Assembly: GCA_009469665.1 (NCBI GenBank)
Contig: SSTB01000238.1
Coordinates: 1 to 64,000, forward strand
Direction: 5' to 3'
Source: Azonexaceae bacterium
GTDB lineage: Bacteria > Pseudomonadota > Gammaproteobacteria > Burkholderiales > Rhodocyclaceae
DNA length: 64,000 nt
The notes below the pieces were generated by a model. It ran no database searches. It was not told the DNA's origin and saw nothing but the letters and a program-made list of their open reading frames with translations. A program made the position numbers and the translations under genes. How positions within the stretch are numbered: the stretch's first letter is position 1; each line of letters begins with the position of its first letter. This document shows, piece after piece, positions 38,333 to 47,111 of the stretch.

Positions 38333-39169
38333 ATGAGCCACACCGAACCGTTCTTTCGCGAAGCCGGGTGCGGGCCGGGGGTGGTTTGTGCCCATTCGAA
38401 CGCCAGTTCTTCGGCCCAGTGGCGTGATTTGCTCGATCTCCTGGCGCCGGATTTCCGGGTTTTGGCGGCCGATTCCTACGGTGCCGGCAGGAGTCCGGAA
38501 TGGCCTTCCGACCGGGTTATCGGCCTGGGCGACGAGGTCGCCCTCCTGGAGCCGGTGCTCGCCCGGGCCGGCGCTCCCCTGGCCCTGGTGGGCCACTCCT
38601 ACGGCGGGGCGGTCGCCCTCGTGGCGGCCCTGGCCAACCCCGGCCGGGTGGGCGCCTTGGCGGTCTATGAACCGACGCTGTTTTCGCTGGTGGATGCCGA
38701 TTCGCCGCCGCCCAACGCGGCCGATGGCATCCGGGACGTCGTCGCCGCGGCGGGGGCCGACCTCGATGCCGGCAACCGTGACGGGGCGGCCCGGCGCTTC
38801 ATCGATTACTGGATGGGGACCGGCGCCTGGGACCGGACGCCGGCCCAGCGCCAACCGGCCATCGCCGCCGCGACGACCAAGATGCGCCGCTGGGCCCACG
38901 CCCTGTTTAGCGAAGCGACACCCCTGACGGCTTTCCGGACACTCGACGTACCGGTGCTGTACATGGTCGGTAGGCGCTCCCCGGTGTCGGCCCGGGACGT
39001 GGCGCGTTTACTGGTTCCGGTCCTGCCCCGGGTGGAAGTGCGGGAATTCGAGGAACTCGGCCACATGGGGCCGATCACCCATCCACAGGTCGTGAACCGG
39101 GCGATCCAGGAGTTTCTCGTGCGGGTCTTGCTGCCCCGCCACGGGGCCCGGCCGGCAAAACGGGAGTAG
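38333..39169 (+). CDS. Alpha/beta hydrolase
   Basis: A 278-residue alpha/beta-fold hydrolase. The nucleophile elbow is GHSYGGAVAL, the oxyanion region VVCAHSNASSSAQWRDL, and the catalytic His lies in EELGHMGPITHP. It differs from the hydrolase at 30865 in size and motifs. The substrate is unknown. It stands alone between the foreign-looking gene and a convergent lipoprotein gene. Confidence 0.88.
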   Translation: MSHTEPFFREAGCGPGVVCAHSNASSSAQWRDLLDLLAPDFRVLAADSYGAGRSPEWPSDRVIGLGDEVALLEPVLARAGAPLALVGHSYGGAVALVAALANPGRVGALAVYEPTLFSLVDADSPPPNAADGIRDVVAAAGADLDAGNRDGAARRFIDYWMGTGAWDRTPAQRQPAIAAATTKMRRWAHALFSEATPLTAFRTLDVPVLYMVGRRSPVSARDVARLLVPVLPRVEVREFEELGHMGPITHPQVVNRAIQEFLVRVLLPRHGARPAKRE

Positions 39170-39257
39170 GCCCGGCGCAAGGTGCGGCGGGCGGCAGGCC
39201 GGGAGGCAGAGCGGCGGCGCCGCTTGACCCCGGCTTCCCGGTCGCCCGCTCCCGGCG

Positions 39258-39800
39258 TTACCGCTGGCGCCAGACCAGATCAGGGTCCGCCGCCCACCAG
39301 CCGGCCGCCCCCTGGCCGATCCATTCCTGGCCGAAGGTGTAGGAGGCGTAGGGCAGCCAGGCGTTGAGGTTGTCGCCACCATGGCCGACGGCGGCCGAGG
39401 CCTGGTTGTAGAGAAAGGCGCGGTCGCGATTCTCTTCCCGGATGAGTTCGTTCAGTTTCCCGTCTTCGCCGGGCTCCCGCCGGGCGACGAAGCCGCTGGC
39501 CGTGTTGCCGACCGCCCCCCGGTCGAGCCAGGGCTTGAGCCGAGGATGCCGGTCGCGCAGGCGTTTGACGGCCCGGCTGAGGTCGCCGCCGGAATAGAGG
39601 AGCGTATCGATCTCGCTGTCGGGGGCCTGGGCGTAGATCAGGGCGACGACCTGCCGGGCTTCGATTTCCGTGCCTTTGGCGGCTGTCTGGACGTTGATGT
39701 TGTGCACTTCGACCCCGGAACAGGCAGCAAGGAGCGCCGCCATCAAGCCGGCCACCAGAAGGTGCCGGCGCCGGATGGTGTGGTGTTGCCGCAGCTGCAT
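39258..39800 (-). CDS. DUF1318/YdbL-like lipoprotein
   Basis: A 180-residue lipoprotein with a lipobox in LLVAGLMAALLAAC. The body has a YdbL-like region (GAVGNTASGFVA...LNELIREENRDRAFLYNQASA), i.e. a growth-related periplasmic protein of unknown function, followed by an unusual aromatic tail (LPYASYTFGQEWIGQGAAGWWAADPDLVWRQR). The YdbL match is by eye and moderate. Confidence 0.65.
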   Translation of the reverse strand: MQLRQHHTIRRRHLLVAGLMAALLAACSGVEVHNINVQTAAKGTEIEARQVVALIYAQAPDSEIDTLLYSGGDLSRAVKRLRDRHPRLKPWLDRGAVGNTASGFVARREPGEDGKLNELIREENRDRAFLYNQASAAVGHGGDNLNAWLPYASYTFGQEWIGQGAAGWWAADPDLVWRQR

Positions 39801-39853
39801 GCCCTTCTCCTGATGCCTGGCCTATCTTGGCGTCATTCTAGCAGGACGGCGGG

Positions 39854-40504
39854 TCAGGCGCGGCAGAGCCCGCAGGCGCGGCCCACCCCCAGCCAGCCCA
39901 GGACGGCCAGCCCGGCGAGCAGCGCGGCGCCGGCGGCGGCGCTGGCGGCCAGGGACTGGGCTTCGGCTTGCCGGCTCTGCCAGGCGGCGTCGAAGGCAGT
40001 GGCCTCCTTGGCGGTGCGTTCGGCAAGTAGCGCCGCCTGCTGGATGGTCTGGGCCGAGAGAATATTGACCTTGAACAGGGCTTCCCGCGCCACCTCCCAA
40101 TCGGGGGCATTGCCGGTCATGGCCTTTTCCAGGCTGATGCGGAAGGTATCCATTTCGAGGACCAGGCGCTTGAGGGTTCCCGCCATGGGGCCGCTGTCGC
40201 CGGCCTCCTGGCCGAGCAGTTTCTGCAGGTCGGCATCGATGGCCAGGCGAAGCTCGGCGGCTTTCTCCTGGTAGCGCGGCCGGTCGATGACCGTCGAATA
40301 GTATTCGTTCATCGCCAGTTCGTAGCCCACAACCTGGGCCTGCAGGTGGTTGGCCAGGCGGTAGGACTGGAAGTTGGCCTCCCGGGCGGCGCGGAGGTTC
40401 GCCCCAGCCTGGCCGAGCTTGAAGAAGGCGAAAAAGGCGACCAGGGCCACCGCCGCGGCAAGAAGGGCGGTCAAGGCAAGATAGAGGCGGTAGTTTCGGG
40501 TCAT
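39854..40504 (-). CDS. Membrane protein with periplasmic four-helix-type domain, no output domain
   Basis: A 216-residue protein with two transmembrane helices (residues about 8-30 and 185-207) bracketing a helical periplasmic domain (QAGANLRAAREANFQSYRLANHLQAQVVGYELAMNEYYSTV) resembling the ligand-binding part of chemoreceptors and histidine kinases. No HAMP, kinase or signalling domain follows, so it may be an orphan sensor fragment or a stand-alone regulatory partner. The ATG at 40504 gives MTRNYRLYLAL. A C-terminal CGLC pair is noteworthy. Confidence 0.7.
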   Translation of the reverse strand: MTRNYRLYLALTALLAAAVALVAFFAFFKLGQAGANLRAAREANFQSYRLANHLQAQVVGYELAMNEYYSTVIDRPRYQEKAAELRLAIDADLQKLLGQEAGDSGPMAGTLKRLVLEMDTFRISLEKAMTGNAPDWEVAREALFKVNILSAQTIQQAALLAERTAKEATAFDAAWQSRQAEAQSLAASAAAGAALLAGLAVLGWLGVGRACGLCRA

Positions 40505-40573
40505 GGCGGCGGACTGGAGAATAAACACTTCCGATTAGTCGAAACCGGGGAAAAAACCTTAGAAAAACCGTGG

Positions 40574-40617
40574 AAACCGCCGAACAATCGGCTCAATAGC
40601 CCCAAGTCCGGCGGTTT
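40574..40617. terminator. Terminator-like hairpin
   Basis: AAACCGCCG (40574-40582) and CGGCGGTTT (40609-40617) form a 9-bp stem with a 26-base loop; T runs occur on both sides. It lies in the gap behind the DUF3455 gene (ending 40633 on the minus strand) and could terminate it. Confidence 0.5.
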
Positions 40618-40632
40618 TTTGCGACCCTTTGG

Positions 40633-41160
40633 TCAATTGCGGCGGAAGAAGTGGTAGTCGGCGGAGTATTCCACATGAACGCGGCGGCCCACCGCCCTGG
40701 CGTCGCAGCCGCCTTCGGGCGCCACGCCGCCCCGGGTGTTGAGCCGCTGCACGCTGGTGACGCCGCCGAAGAGTCCGTTTCCTTCCGCCGCCGTGGTCAG
40801 GAGCAGCCAGGGAATATTGCCCGGGCCGCCGTCCTGGCGACCCTTGACGCTACCCTTGATGCGGCTGCCGTCGTTGGCTTCCCAGGTCGGGCCGGCGTAG
40901 TGGTTGCCGACGACCTTGCCGGCGGCGTCGGGAATCAGCGCCTGGGGGGCGATGAATGCCCACTGGTAGGCGTCCGGTTTGTCCTTGCCGGCCTGGCATT
41001 CGTAGATCTGGACGCCGCGCAGGGGAATGACGGCGGCGGTGGTTTCATCCGGGGCCGTACGGATGGCGGGGTCGAGGCCGGCGGCTGTCGCGCCGCCGGC
41101 TGCAATGCTGGCGACGAGGGCGAAAACGGCGGCGGGAGCGCGGCGAATGGCGGTTTTCAT
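40633..41160 (-). CDS. DUF3455 secreted protein
   Basis: A 175-residue protein with a signal peptide (MKTAIRRAPAAVFALVASIAAGGATA). The DUF3455 region is visible in GVQIYECQAGKDKPDAYQWAFIAPQALIPD and VVGNHYAGPTWEANDGSRIKG. It is common in fungi and proteobacteria and has no assigned function. AAAGGAAATGCC precedes the ATG. It lies 32 bp downstream of sodC on the same strand, so it may belong to the same extracytoplasmic stress response. Confidence 0.85.
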   Translation of the reverse strand: MKTAIRRAPAAVFALVASIAAGGATAAGLDPAIRTAPDETTAAVIPLRGVQIYECQAGKDKPDAYQWAFIAPQALIPDAAGKVVGNHYAGPTWEANDGSRIKGSVKGRQDGGPGNIPWLLLTTAAEGNGLFGGVTSVQRLNTRGGVAPEGGCDARAVGRRVHVEYSADYHFFRRN

Positions 41161-41192
41161 GGCATTTCCTTTGCGGTTGGTCTGGCGGTCGA

Positions 41193-41741
41193 TCATTCGG
41201 CCCGGACCACGGCGCAGGCGATGCGCGGGCCGGAATTGCCGGTGGGTTGGGTGGTGTAGTCGTCGGGATCGCGGTGGACGATGAGGCCCTTGCCGACGAC
41301 GCTGGTCGGCCCGGCGGCGACGGTCATCAGGTCCACCTCAACGCGATAGCGGGCATTGCCCGTGCTGTCGGCGCGGATCGCCGGCAGGTCGCCGACGTGG
41401 CGTTCGGCGGTGGCGCCGTGGGCATGGGGTTTGCCCAGGGGATTGAAATGGCCGCCTGCGCTCATGCCGTCGCCGGAGCTGCAGTCGCCTTTTTCGTGGA
41501 CGTGAAAGCCGTGGTCGGCGTAGGGTTTCAAGCCACTGAGGGTGCCGCTGACCACGACTTTGTCACCCTGCTGGACCAATTCGATGCGGCCGGCAGCGGT
41601 ATTGCCGCGGGTCGATTCCAGTTGCGCGACGGCACGAGGACCGGCGCCCGGCGGATTGGCGGCGCAGGCGGCAACGACGGCGGCGGCGAGGGCGGCCGCA
41701 GCGGCGGTGCGGGTACGCGGGGTGGACCAGGATGCATTCAT
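41193..41741 (-). CDS. sodC: Cu/Zn superoxide dismutase lipoprotein
   Basis: A 182-residue SodC. The lipobox AAAVVAAC (residues about 23-30) indicates a lipid-anchored periplasmic enzyme. Cu ligands are in HGFHVHEKGDC, with the bridging and Zn ligands in GGHFNPLGKPHAHG, and the C-terminal active-site Arg equivalent in NSGPRIACAVV; the disulfide cysteines are present. It dismutates periplasmic superoxide. The ATG at 41741 follows GGAG. Its partner DUF3455 lies immediately downstream. Confidence 0.95.
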   Translation of the reverse strand: MNASWSTPRTRTAAAAALAAAVVAACAANPPGAGPRAVAQLESTRGNTAAGRIELVQQGDKVVVSGTLSGLKPYADHGFHVHEKGDCSSGDGMSAGGHFNPLGKPHAHGATAERHVGDLPAIRADSTGNARYRVEVDLMTVAAGPTSVVGKGLIVHRDPDDYTTQPTGNSGPRIACAVVRAE

Positions 41742-42089
41742 GATGTTCTCCAATCAAAGCGGTGGGAATGGCTTGGGGCGACGGCCGCCGCCCCGGGGCG
41801 GCCCAACCGACAGACGGGGCGCCCGGACGGGAAAAGCAGCCGTTTCCCCTGGCACCATTACAAGGGGGTTTGAACGATTAATCCAATCGATTGACTGAAT
41901 ATTCACTATAGCCATAGACAATCAATAAGCCACGCCTCAGACCCCGGCCGACGGGCCGGCCGGTGACAAATCCCCGTTCCGGGGCGGGAGCGGCCGACCC
42001 GTCGCCGTCCTGGCCGGACTGCCCGGCCGAATTCTCGCCCCGGCGCGGGAACTGCACCCCATCTCCCGCCCCGGCCTGAGGCGGTCCGG
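41742..42089. other. 348-bp gap between sodC and the phosphatase gene
   Basis: No gene is supported here. It holds an AT-rich pocket (about 41865-41930, e.g. GATTGACTGAATATTCACT) that likely carries the sodC promoter, read leftwards; no clear -35/-10 pair at standard spacing is convincing. The rest is GC-rich without coding character. Confidence 0.5.
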
Positions 42090-42665
42090 TCAGTAGTCTT
42101 CGACCCTGAGGCGTCCGACGACGGTGAAGAACATCCGCCCCAGGGGCCGGACGACGAGCATTTCGCCGGGATCGACCCAGAGGTCGGTAAGGGCCTTGAT
42201 GTGGGTGTTGTGGGTGACGATGATGCGGTTTCCGGGGCCGCCAACGGGGTCCGACAAGCGCTTGCGGATTTCCAGCAGGCGCTCGAAGTCGAAGGCCTCC
42301 CACCAGGGCTGGGGGCCGCGGTAGCCATTGAGGACATCCCACACCTCGTAATTGCCGAAGGCCAGCCGGGCGGTGTCCTGGCAGCGGCAATAGCGGCTCG
42401 AGAAGACCTCGCCGATGGCGGCGCCCCGCCTGGAGAAGGCGGCGCCCAGGGCCTTGGCTTCGGCGATGCCCCTGGGCGAGAGGTTGCGCTGGGTGGCGCA
42501 GTCGTCGTAGGTGAAACCGGGCGGGTCTTCGCCCCGCGGCGGGTCGGTCAGGGCATGGCGCATGATGACGACGTAGCCCCCCTTCTGCAGATGCTCCCAG
42601 GCCGCCTCGTCGGCCCGGACCAGCCCGGCCAGCAGCAGCACGACAATAGCGATGGCGATACGCAT
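42090..42665 (-). CDS. Histidine phosphatase (phosphoglycerate mutase-like) family protein
   Basis: A 191-residue secreted member of the histidine phosphatase superfamily. The signal peptide (MRIAIAIVVLLLAGLVRA) precedes the RHG-type motif (VIMRHALTDPP), and the later histidine is in IIVTHNTHIKAL, with the arginine in SSRYCRCQDTA. The substrate is not predictable. Downstream of it the gap to sodC is empty. Confidence 0.85.
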   Translation of the reverse strand: MRIAIAIVVLLLAGLVRADEAAWEHLQKGGYVVIMRHALTDPPRGEDPPGFTYDDCATQRNLSPRGIAEAKALGAAFSRRGAAIGEVFSSRYCRCQDTARLAFGNYEVWDVLNGYRGPQPWWEAFDFERLLEIRKRLSDPVGGPGNRIIVTHNTHIKALTDLWVDPGEMLVVRPLGRMFFTVVGRLRVEDY

Positions 42666-42736
42666 GGCAAGCCCTCCCGTCGATTGGTTCGTCGGTTGGG
42701 CAACGCTGCCGGCGCCGGGTTCCGCCGGCGGCCGGC

Positions 42737-42764
42737 AAAAAAAACGGGGGCCGCGGCCCCCGTT
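42737..42764 (-). terminator. Rho-independent terminator of hom
   Basis: AACGGGGGCCG/CGGCCCCCGTT is a perfect 22-bp palindrome (42743-42764) with eight A residues on its left, giving a T run on the minus strand. It lies 22 bp past the hom stop and ends the alaC-alaA-hom message. Confidence 0.9.
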
Positions 42765-42786
42765 GGCGCACCCTTGCGGCGACGGC

Positions 42787-44097
42787 CTACTGGAGTTCTT
42801 CCAGGCGAATGCGCTTGACTTGGCCCTTCTGGGCCGGCAGGGCTTCGATCTTGGCGATCGCCGAGTCGGCGGCGCTTTCCTGGCAGACGTGGGTGAGGAT
42901 GATGATGTCGGTCTCGCCTTCGCCTTCTTCCGGCTCGCGCTGCAGCATGGCGTCGATGGAGATGCCCTGGTCGGCCAGGATGCGGGTGACGTCGGCCAGG
43001 ACGCCGGGCTTGTCCTCGACCCGCAGGCGCAGGTAGTAGCCGGTCTCGATCGCGCTCATGGGCAGGATGGGCAGGCTGGACATGGAATCCGGCTGGAAGG
43101 CCAAGTGCGGCACCCGGTGTTCGGGATCGGCGGTGGCCAGGCGGGTGACGTCGACGATGTCGGCGATGACGGCGGAGGCCGTCGGCTCGGCACCGGCGCC
43201 CTTGCCGTAGTAGAGGGTGGCGCCGACGGCGTCGCCCTTGACCAGGACGGCGTTCATGGCGCCCTCGACGTTGGCCAGGAGGCGCTTGGCTGGAATCAGG
43301 GTGGGGTGGACGCGCAGCTCGATGCCGTTGGGGCGGCGTTTGGCGATGCCCAGCAGCTTGATGCGGTAGCCCAATTGTTCGGCGTATTTGATGTCGGCCG
43401 CTTCGAGCTTGGTGATGCCCTCGACGTAGGCCTTGTCGAACTGCACCGGAATGCCGAAGGCGATGGCGGCGATGAGGGTGGCCTTGTGGGCGGCGTCGAC
43501 GCCTTCGATGTCGAAGGTGGGGTCGGCCTCGGCGTAACCCAGGCGCTGGGCCTCGGCCAGGACGTCGGCGAAGGACAGGCCCTTGTCGCGCATTTCGGAA
43601 AGGATGAAGTTGGTGGTGCCGTTGATGATGCCGGCCGCCCATTCGATGCGGTTGGCGGTGAGGCCCTCGCGCAGCGCCTTGATGATGGGGATTCCCCCAG
43701 CCACGGCGGCTTCGAAGGCGACCATGACGCCCTTGTTCTGGGCGGCGGTGAAAATCTCGCTGCCATGGACCGCCAGCAGCGCCTTGTTGGCGGTGACGAC
43801 GTGCTTGCCGTTGGCGATGGCCTTGAGGACCACCTCCTTGGCGACGCCGTAGCCGCCGATCAGTTCGACGATGATGTCGATTTCCGGATCATTGACCAGG
43901 GCGAAGGCATCGTCGGTGACGGTGCAGGCACCGCCGGTGACCTGCCGGGCGAGCTCCAGGTTCTTGTCGGCCACGGCGGTGATGCGGATCGGCCGGCCGG
44001 CGCGGCGGGCGATTTCTTCGGCATTGCGTTTGAGGACGGTCCAGGTGCCGCCGCCGACGGTACCGATGCCGATGAGGCCAACATTGATGGGTTTCAT
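42787..44097 (-). CDS. hom: Homoserine dehydrogenase
   Basis: NAD(P)-dependent reduction of aspartate semialdehyde to homoserine (436 residues). It has the N-terminal Rossmann motif GIGTVGGGTWTVLKRN, a catalytic core (NANKA-like ANGKHVVTANKALLAVHG, IINGTTNFILSEM) and a C-terminal ACT domain (about 355-430, YYLRLRVEDKPGVLADVTRIL) implying feedback regulation by amino acids. It follows alaA by 36 bp and ends in a terminator. Threonine synthase lies elsewhere (19571). Confidence 0.97.
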   Translation of the reverse strand: MKPINVGLIGIGTVGGGTWTVLKRNAEEIARRAGRPIRITAVADKNLELARQVTGGACTVTDDAFALVNDPEIDIIVELIGGYGVAKEVVLKAIANGKHVVTANKALLAVHGSEIFTAAQNKGVMVAFEAAVAGGIPIIKALREGLTANRIEWAAGIINGTTNFILSEMRDKGLSFADVLAEAQRLGYAEADPTFDIEGVDAAHKATLIAAIAFGIPVQFDKAYVEGITKLEAADIKYAEQLGYRIKLLGIAKRRPNGIELRVHPTLIPAKRLLANVEGAMNAVLVKGDAVGATLYYGKGAGAEPTASAVIADIVDVTRLATADPEHRVPHLAFQPDSMSSLPILPMSAIETGYYLRLRVEDKPGVLADVTRILADQGISIDAMLQREPEEGEGETDIIILTHVCQESAADSAIAKIEALPAQKGQVKRIRLEELQ

Positions 44098-44133
44098 AGG
44101 TTTTCAGGAAGGATGAAGAGGGTCGAGGAAGGG

Positions 44134-45363
44134 TTAGTGGGTGCCATGCCGCTTGCGATAGCCTTCAAGGAAACGGGCGACGCGGCCGATGGCCTCCTTG
44201 AGATCGTCTTCGTGGGGCAGGAAGACGAGGCGGAAGTGGTCCGGATGGGGCCAGTTGAAGCCGCTTCCCTGGACGAGGAGAACCTTTTCCTCCTGCAGCA
44301 GTTCGGCGATGAAGGCCTGGTCGTCCGCGATGGGATAAACCGTGGGGTCGAGGCGGGGGAACATGTAGAGGGTCGCCTTGGGCTTGACGCAACTGACGCC
44401 GGGGATGGCGTTAATCATCTCAAAGGCGACGTCGCGCTGGCGCCGCATGCGCCCGCCTTCGGCCACCAGGTCGTCGATGCTCTGGTAGCCGCCCAGGGCG
44501 GTCTGGATGCCGTGCTGGCCGGGAGCATTGGCGCAGAGGCGCATGGAGGCGAGCATGTCGAGGCCCTCGATGTAATCCCTGGCGTTGCGCTTGTCGCCAG
44601 AAACCACCAGCCAGCCGGCCCGGTAGCCGCAGGAGCGGTAGTTCTTGGACAGGCCGTTGAAAGTGATGGTCAGCACATCCTCGGAAAGGGAGGCGATGGC
44701 GGTGTGTTTCTCGCCGTCGTAGAGCACCTTGTCGTAGACCTCGTCGGAATAGATGATGAGGTTGTTCTCCCGGGCGATGGCGACGAGTTCCCGGAGCACG
44801 GCGTCGGGGTAGAGGGCGCCGGTCGGGTTGTTGGGGTTGATGACGACGAGGGCCCGGGTGTTGGGCGTGATCTTGGCGCGGATATCGGCCAGATCGGGCA
44901 GCCAGCCGTTGGCCTCGTCGCACAGGTAGTGTTTCGGCGTGCCGCCGGAAAGGCTGATCGCCGCCGTCCACAGCGGGTAGTCGGGAGCCGGCACCAGCAC
45001 CTCGTCGCCGGCGTCGAGCAGGGCGTTCATGGCCATGACGATGAGTTCGGAGACGCCGTTGCCGATGTAGATGTCTTCCAGCGTCACGCCCTTGATGTGC
45101 TTCTGCTGGCAGTAGTGCATGATCGCCTTGCGGGCGGCGAAGATGCCCTTGGAATCGGTGTAGCCCGCCGCGTTGGGCAGGTTGCGGATGATGTCCTGCT
45201 GAATCTCTTCCGGCGAATCGAAGCCGAAGGCGGCCAGGTTGCCAATGTTGAGCTTGATGATCTTGTGGCCTTCTTCCTCCATCTGCTTGGCCTTCTGCAG
45301 CACGGGGCCGCGAATGTCGTAGCAGACGTTGGCGAGTTTGGCGGATTTCTTGATGGGTTGCAT
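44134..45363 (-). CDS. alaA: Alanine aminotransferase AlaA-type
   Basis: A 409-residue PLP class-I aminotransferase. The start MQPIKKSAKLANVCYDIRGPVLQKAKQMEEEGHKIIKLNIGNLAAFGF and the PLP lysine in FNGLSKNYRSCGYRAGW match AlaA (YfbQ), which makes alanine from pyruvate and glutamate. The gene lies 14 bp after alaC on the same strand and 36 bp before hom. Confidence 0.93.
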   Translation of the reverse strand: MQPIKKSAKLANVCYDIRGPVLQKAKQMEEEGHKIIKLNIGNLAAFGFDSPEEIQQDIIRNLPNAAGYTDSKGIFAARKAIMHYCQQKHIKGVTLEDIYIGNGVSELIVMAMNALLDAGDEVLVPAPDYPLWTAAISLSGGTPKHYLCDEANGWLPDLADIRAKITPNTRALVVINPNNPTGALYPDAVLRELVAIARENNLIIYSDEVYDKVLYDGEKHTAIASLSEDVLTITFNGLSKNYRSCGYRAGWLVVSGDKRNARDYIEGLDMLASMRLCANAPGQHGIQTALGGYQSIDDLVAEGGRMRRQRDVAFEMINAIPGVSCVKPKATLYMFPRLDPTVYPIADDQAFIAELLQEEKVLLVQGSGFNWPHPDHFRLVFLPHEDDLKEAIGRVARFLEGYRKRHGTH

Positions 45364-45377
45364 TGCCGCTGTTTTCC

Positions 45378-46562
45378 TTAGAGCAGTCCGTCTTTGCGGA
45401 ACATATCCTTGATACCACGAACCGCCTGCCGGGTCCGTTCCTCGTTTTCGATGAGGGCGAAGCGCACGTGATCGTCGCCGTATTCGCCGAAGCCGACCCC
45501 CGGCGACACCGCCACCTTGGCTTCGGCCAGAAGCTTCTTGGCGAATTCGAGGGAACCCATGGCCAGGTAGGCGTCGGGAATCTTGGCCCAGATGTACATC
45601 GAGGCCTTGGGCACCTCGACCATCCAGCCCGCCTCGTGCAGCCCCTTGGCGAGCACGTCGCGGCGGTTCTGGTACATGGCGCGGATTTCCTCGACGCAGT
45701 CCTGGGGGCCGTCGAGGGCGATGATCGAAGCCACCTGGATGGGCGTGAAGGTGCCGTAGTCGTGGTAGCTCTTGATACGGGCCAGGGCCGCCACCAGTTC
45801 CTTGTTGCCGACCATGTAGCCGACCCGCCAGCCGGCCATGTTGTAGCTCTTGGACATGGTGAAGAATTCCACCGCGACGTCGCGGGCGCCCGCCACCTGC
45901 ATGATCGACGGCGCCTGCCAGCCGTCGAAGACGATGTCGGCGTAGGCCAGGTCGTGCACCACCAGAATGTCGTGCTGCTTGGCCAGGGCCACGACCCGCT
46001 CGAAGAATTCCAGCTCGACGCAGCGCGCCGTCGGGTTGGAGGGAAAGCCCAGGATCATCATCTTGGGCTTGGGCGTGCATTCCTTGATGGCGCGCTGCAG
46101 CTCGTCGAAGAAGTCGACGTCCGGGGTCATGCGCACCGAGCGGATGTCGGCTCCGGCGATGATGGCGCCGTAGATGTGGATGGGGTAGCTGGGATTGGGC
46201 ACCAGCACGGTGTCGCCGCGGTCCAGGGTGGCCAGCATGAGGTGGGCCAGGCCCTCCTTCGAGCCGATGGTGACGATGGCTTCCGATTCCGGGTTGAATT
46301 CGACGTCGTAGCGCCGCTTGTACCAGTCGCAAATCGACTTCCGGAGCCGCGGGATGCCCTTGGAAAGCGAATAGCCGTGGGTGTTCTCGCGCTGGGCCGC
46401 TTCCACCAGCTTGTCGGTGATGTGGCGGGGCGTCGGCTGGTCGGGGTTGCCCATGCTCATGTCGATGATGTCCTCGCCGCGGCGACGGGCAGCCATCTTC
46501 AACTCACCGGTGATGTTGAAGACATAGGGCGGCAGGCGCTGGATGCGGGGAAACTCTCTCAT
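45378..46562 (-). CDS. alaC: Alanine aminotransferase AlaC-type
   Basis: A 394-residue PLP class-I aminotransferase. The start [41 protein letters not shown] and PLP lysine in [16 protein letters not shown] match AlaC (YfdZ), a glutamate-pyruvate aminotransferase. It heads the alaC-alaA-hom unit; the alaC-hom neighbourhood is conserved in beta- and gammaproteobacteria. Confidence 0.93.
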   Translation of the reverse strand: MREFPRIQRLPPYVFNITGELKMAARRRGEDIIDMSMGNPDQPTPRHITDKLVEAAQRENTHGYSLSKGIPRLRKSICDWYKRRYDVEFNPESEAIVTIGSKEGLAHLMLATLDRGDTVLVPNPSYPIHIYGAIIAGADIRSVRMTPDVDFFDELQRAIKECTPKPKMMILGFPSNPTARCVELEFFERVVALAKQHDILVVHDLAYADIVFDGWQAPSIMQVAGARDVAVEFFTMSKSYNMAGWRVGYMVGNKELVAALARIKSYHDYGTFTPIQVASIIALDGPQDCVEEIRAMYQNRRDVLAKGLHEAGWMVEVPKASMYIWAKIPDAYLAMGSLEFAKKLLAEAKVAVSPGVGFGEYGDDHVRFALIENEERTRQAVRGIKDMFRKDGLL

Positions 46563-46669
46563 GGGGGACGGTCCGAAGGGCTTGGGCGAAAAGGTATAAT
46601 CCTACTTTATCGCCCGGTGCACCGCAATTTCGGCGGGGCCGGCGACCCGACTTCCGGATTCCCCAGACC

Positions 46670-47041
46670 ATGAAGCTGCATCTTTCCAACACCGCCGGCC
46701 TCAACATCTTCACCGCCTACGGCGACGGCTATGTGGCGATCAATCACCAGCGCCACGAAAGCAACGTCATCGTCCTGCCGGAATCGCTGTACACCGACTG
46801 GACCAGCGCCCGGGTCGACAGCCTGGGGGAAGCCGACATGGCGAAACTGCTCGCCCTGGGAAGCGAAATCGTCCTGCTCGGCACCGGCAGCCGCCTGCGC
46901 TTCCCCCCGGGCGCCCTCCTCCGCCCCTTCGCCCCGGCCGGGATCGGGCTCGAAGTGATGGACCTCCAGGCGGCCTGCCGCACCTACAACATCCTCGCCG
47001 CCGAAGGCCGCAAGGTGGCGGCGGCCCTGCTTTTCGACTGA
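46670..47041 (+). CDS. Mth938-like (DUF498) domain protein
   Basis: A 123-residue protein of the Mth938/DUF498 family (MKLHLSNTAGLNIFTAYGDGYVAINHQRHESNVIVLPES; EIVLLGTGSRLRFPP; AACRTYNILAAEGRKVAAALL), a small alpha/beta fold whose mitochondrial relative NDUFAF3 is a complex I assembly factor. Bacterial function is unknown. It is divergent from alaC (107 bp). Confidence 0.9.
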   Translation: MKLHLSNTAGLNIFTAYGDGYVAINHQRHESNVIVLPESLYTDWTSARVDSLGEADMAKLLALGSEIVLLGTGSRLRFPPGALLRPFAPAGIGLEVMDLQAACRTYNILAAEGRKVAAALLFD

Positions 47042-47111
47042 CCGGCCCCCTTCGCCGGCAAGCGGCGGGTAGTATGATGCAGGGCGAGCCGCCACCACAA
47101 TAAAGACGCCC

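Noticed and set aside
42652..45381. A plus-strand frame of 909 residues opposite hom and alaA
   Set aside because: It is low-complexity (Gly/Asp/Val-rich) and antisense to two clearly conserved enzymes.
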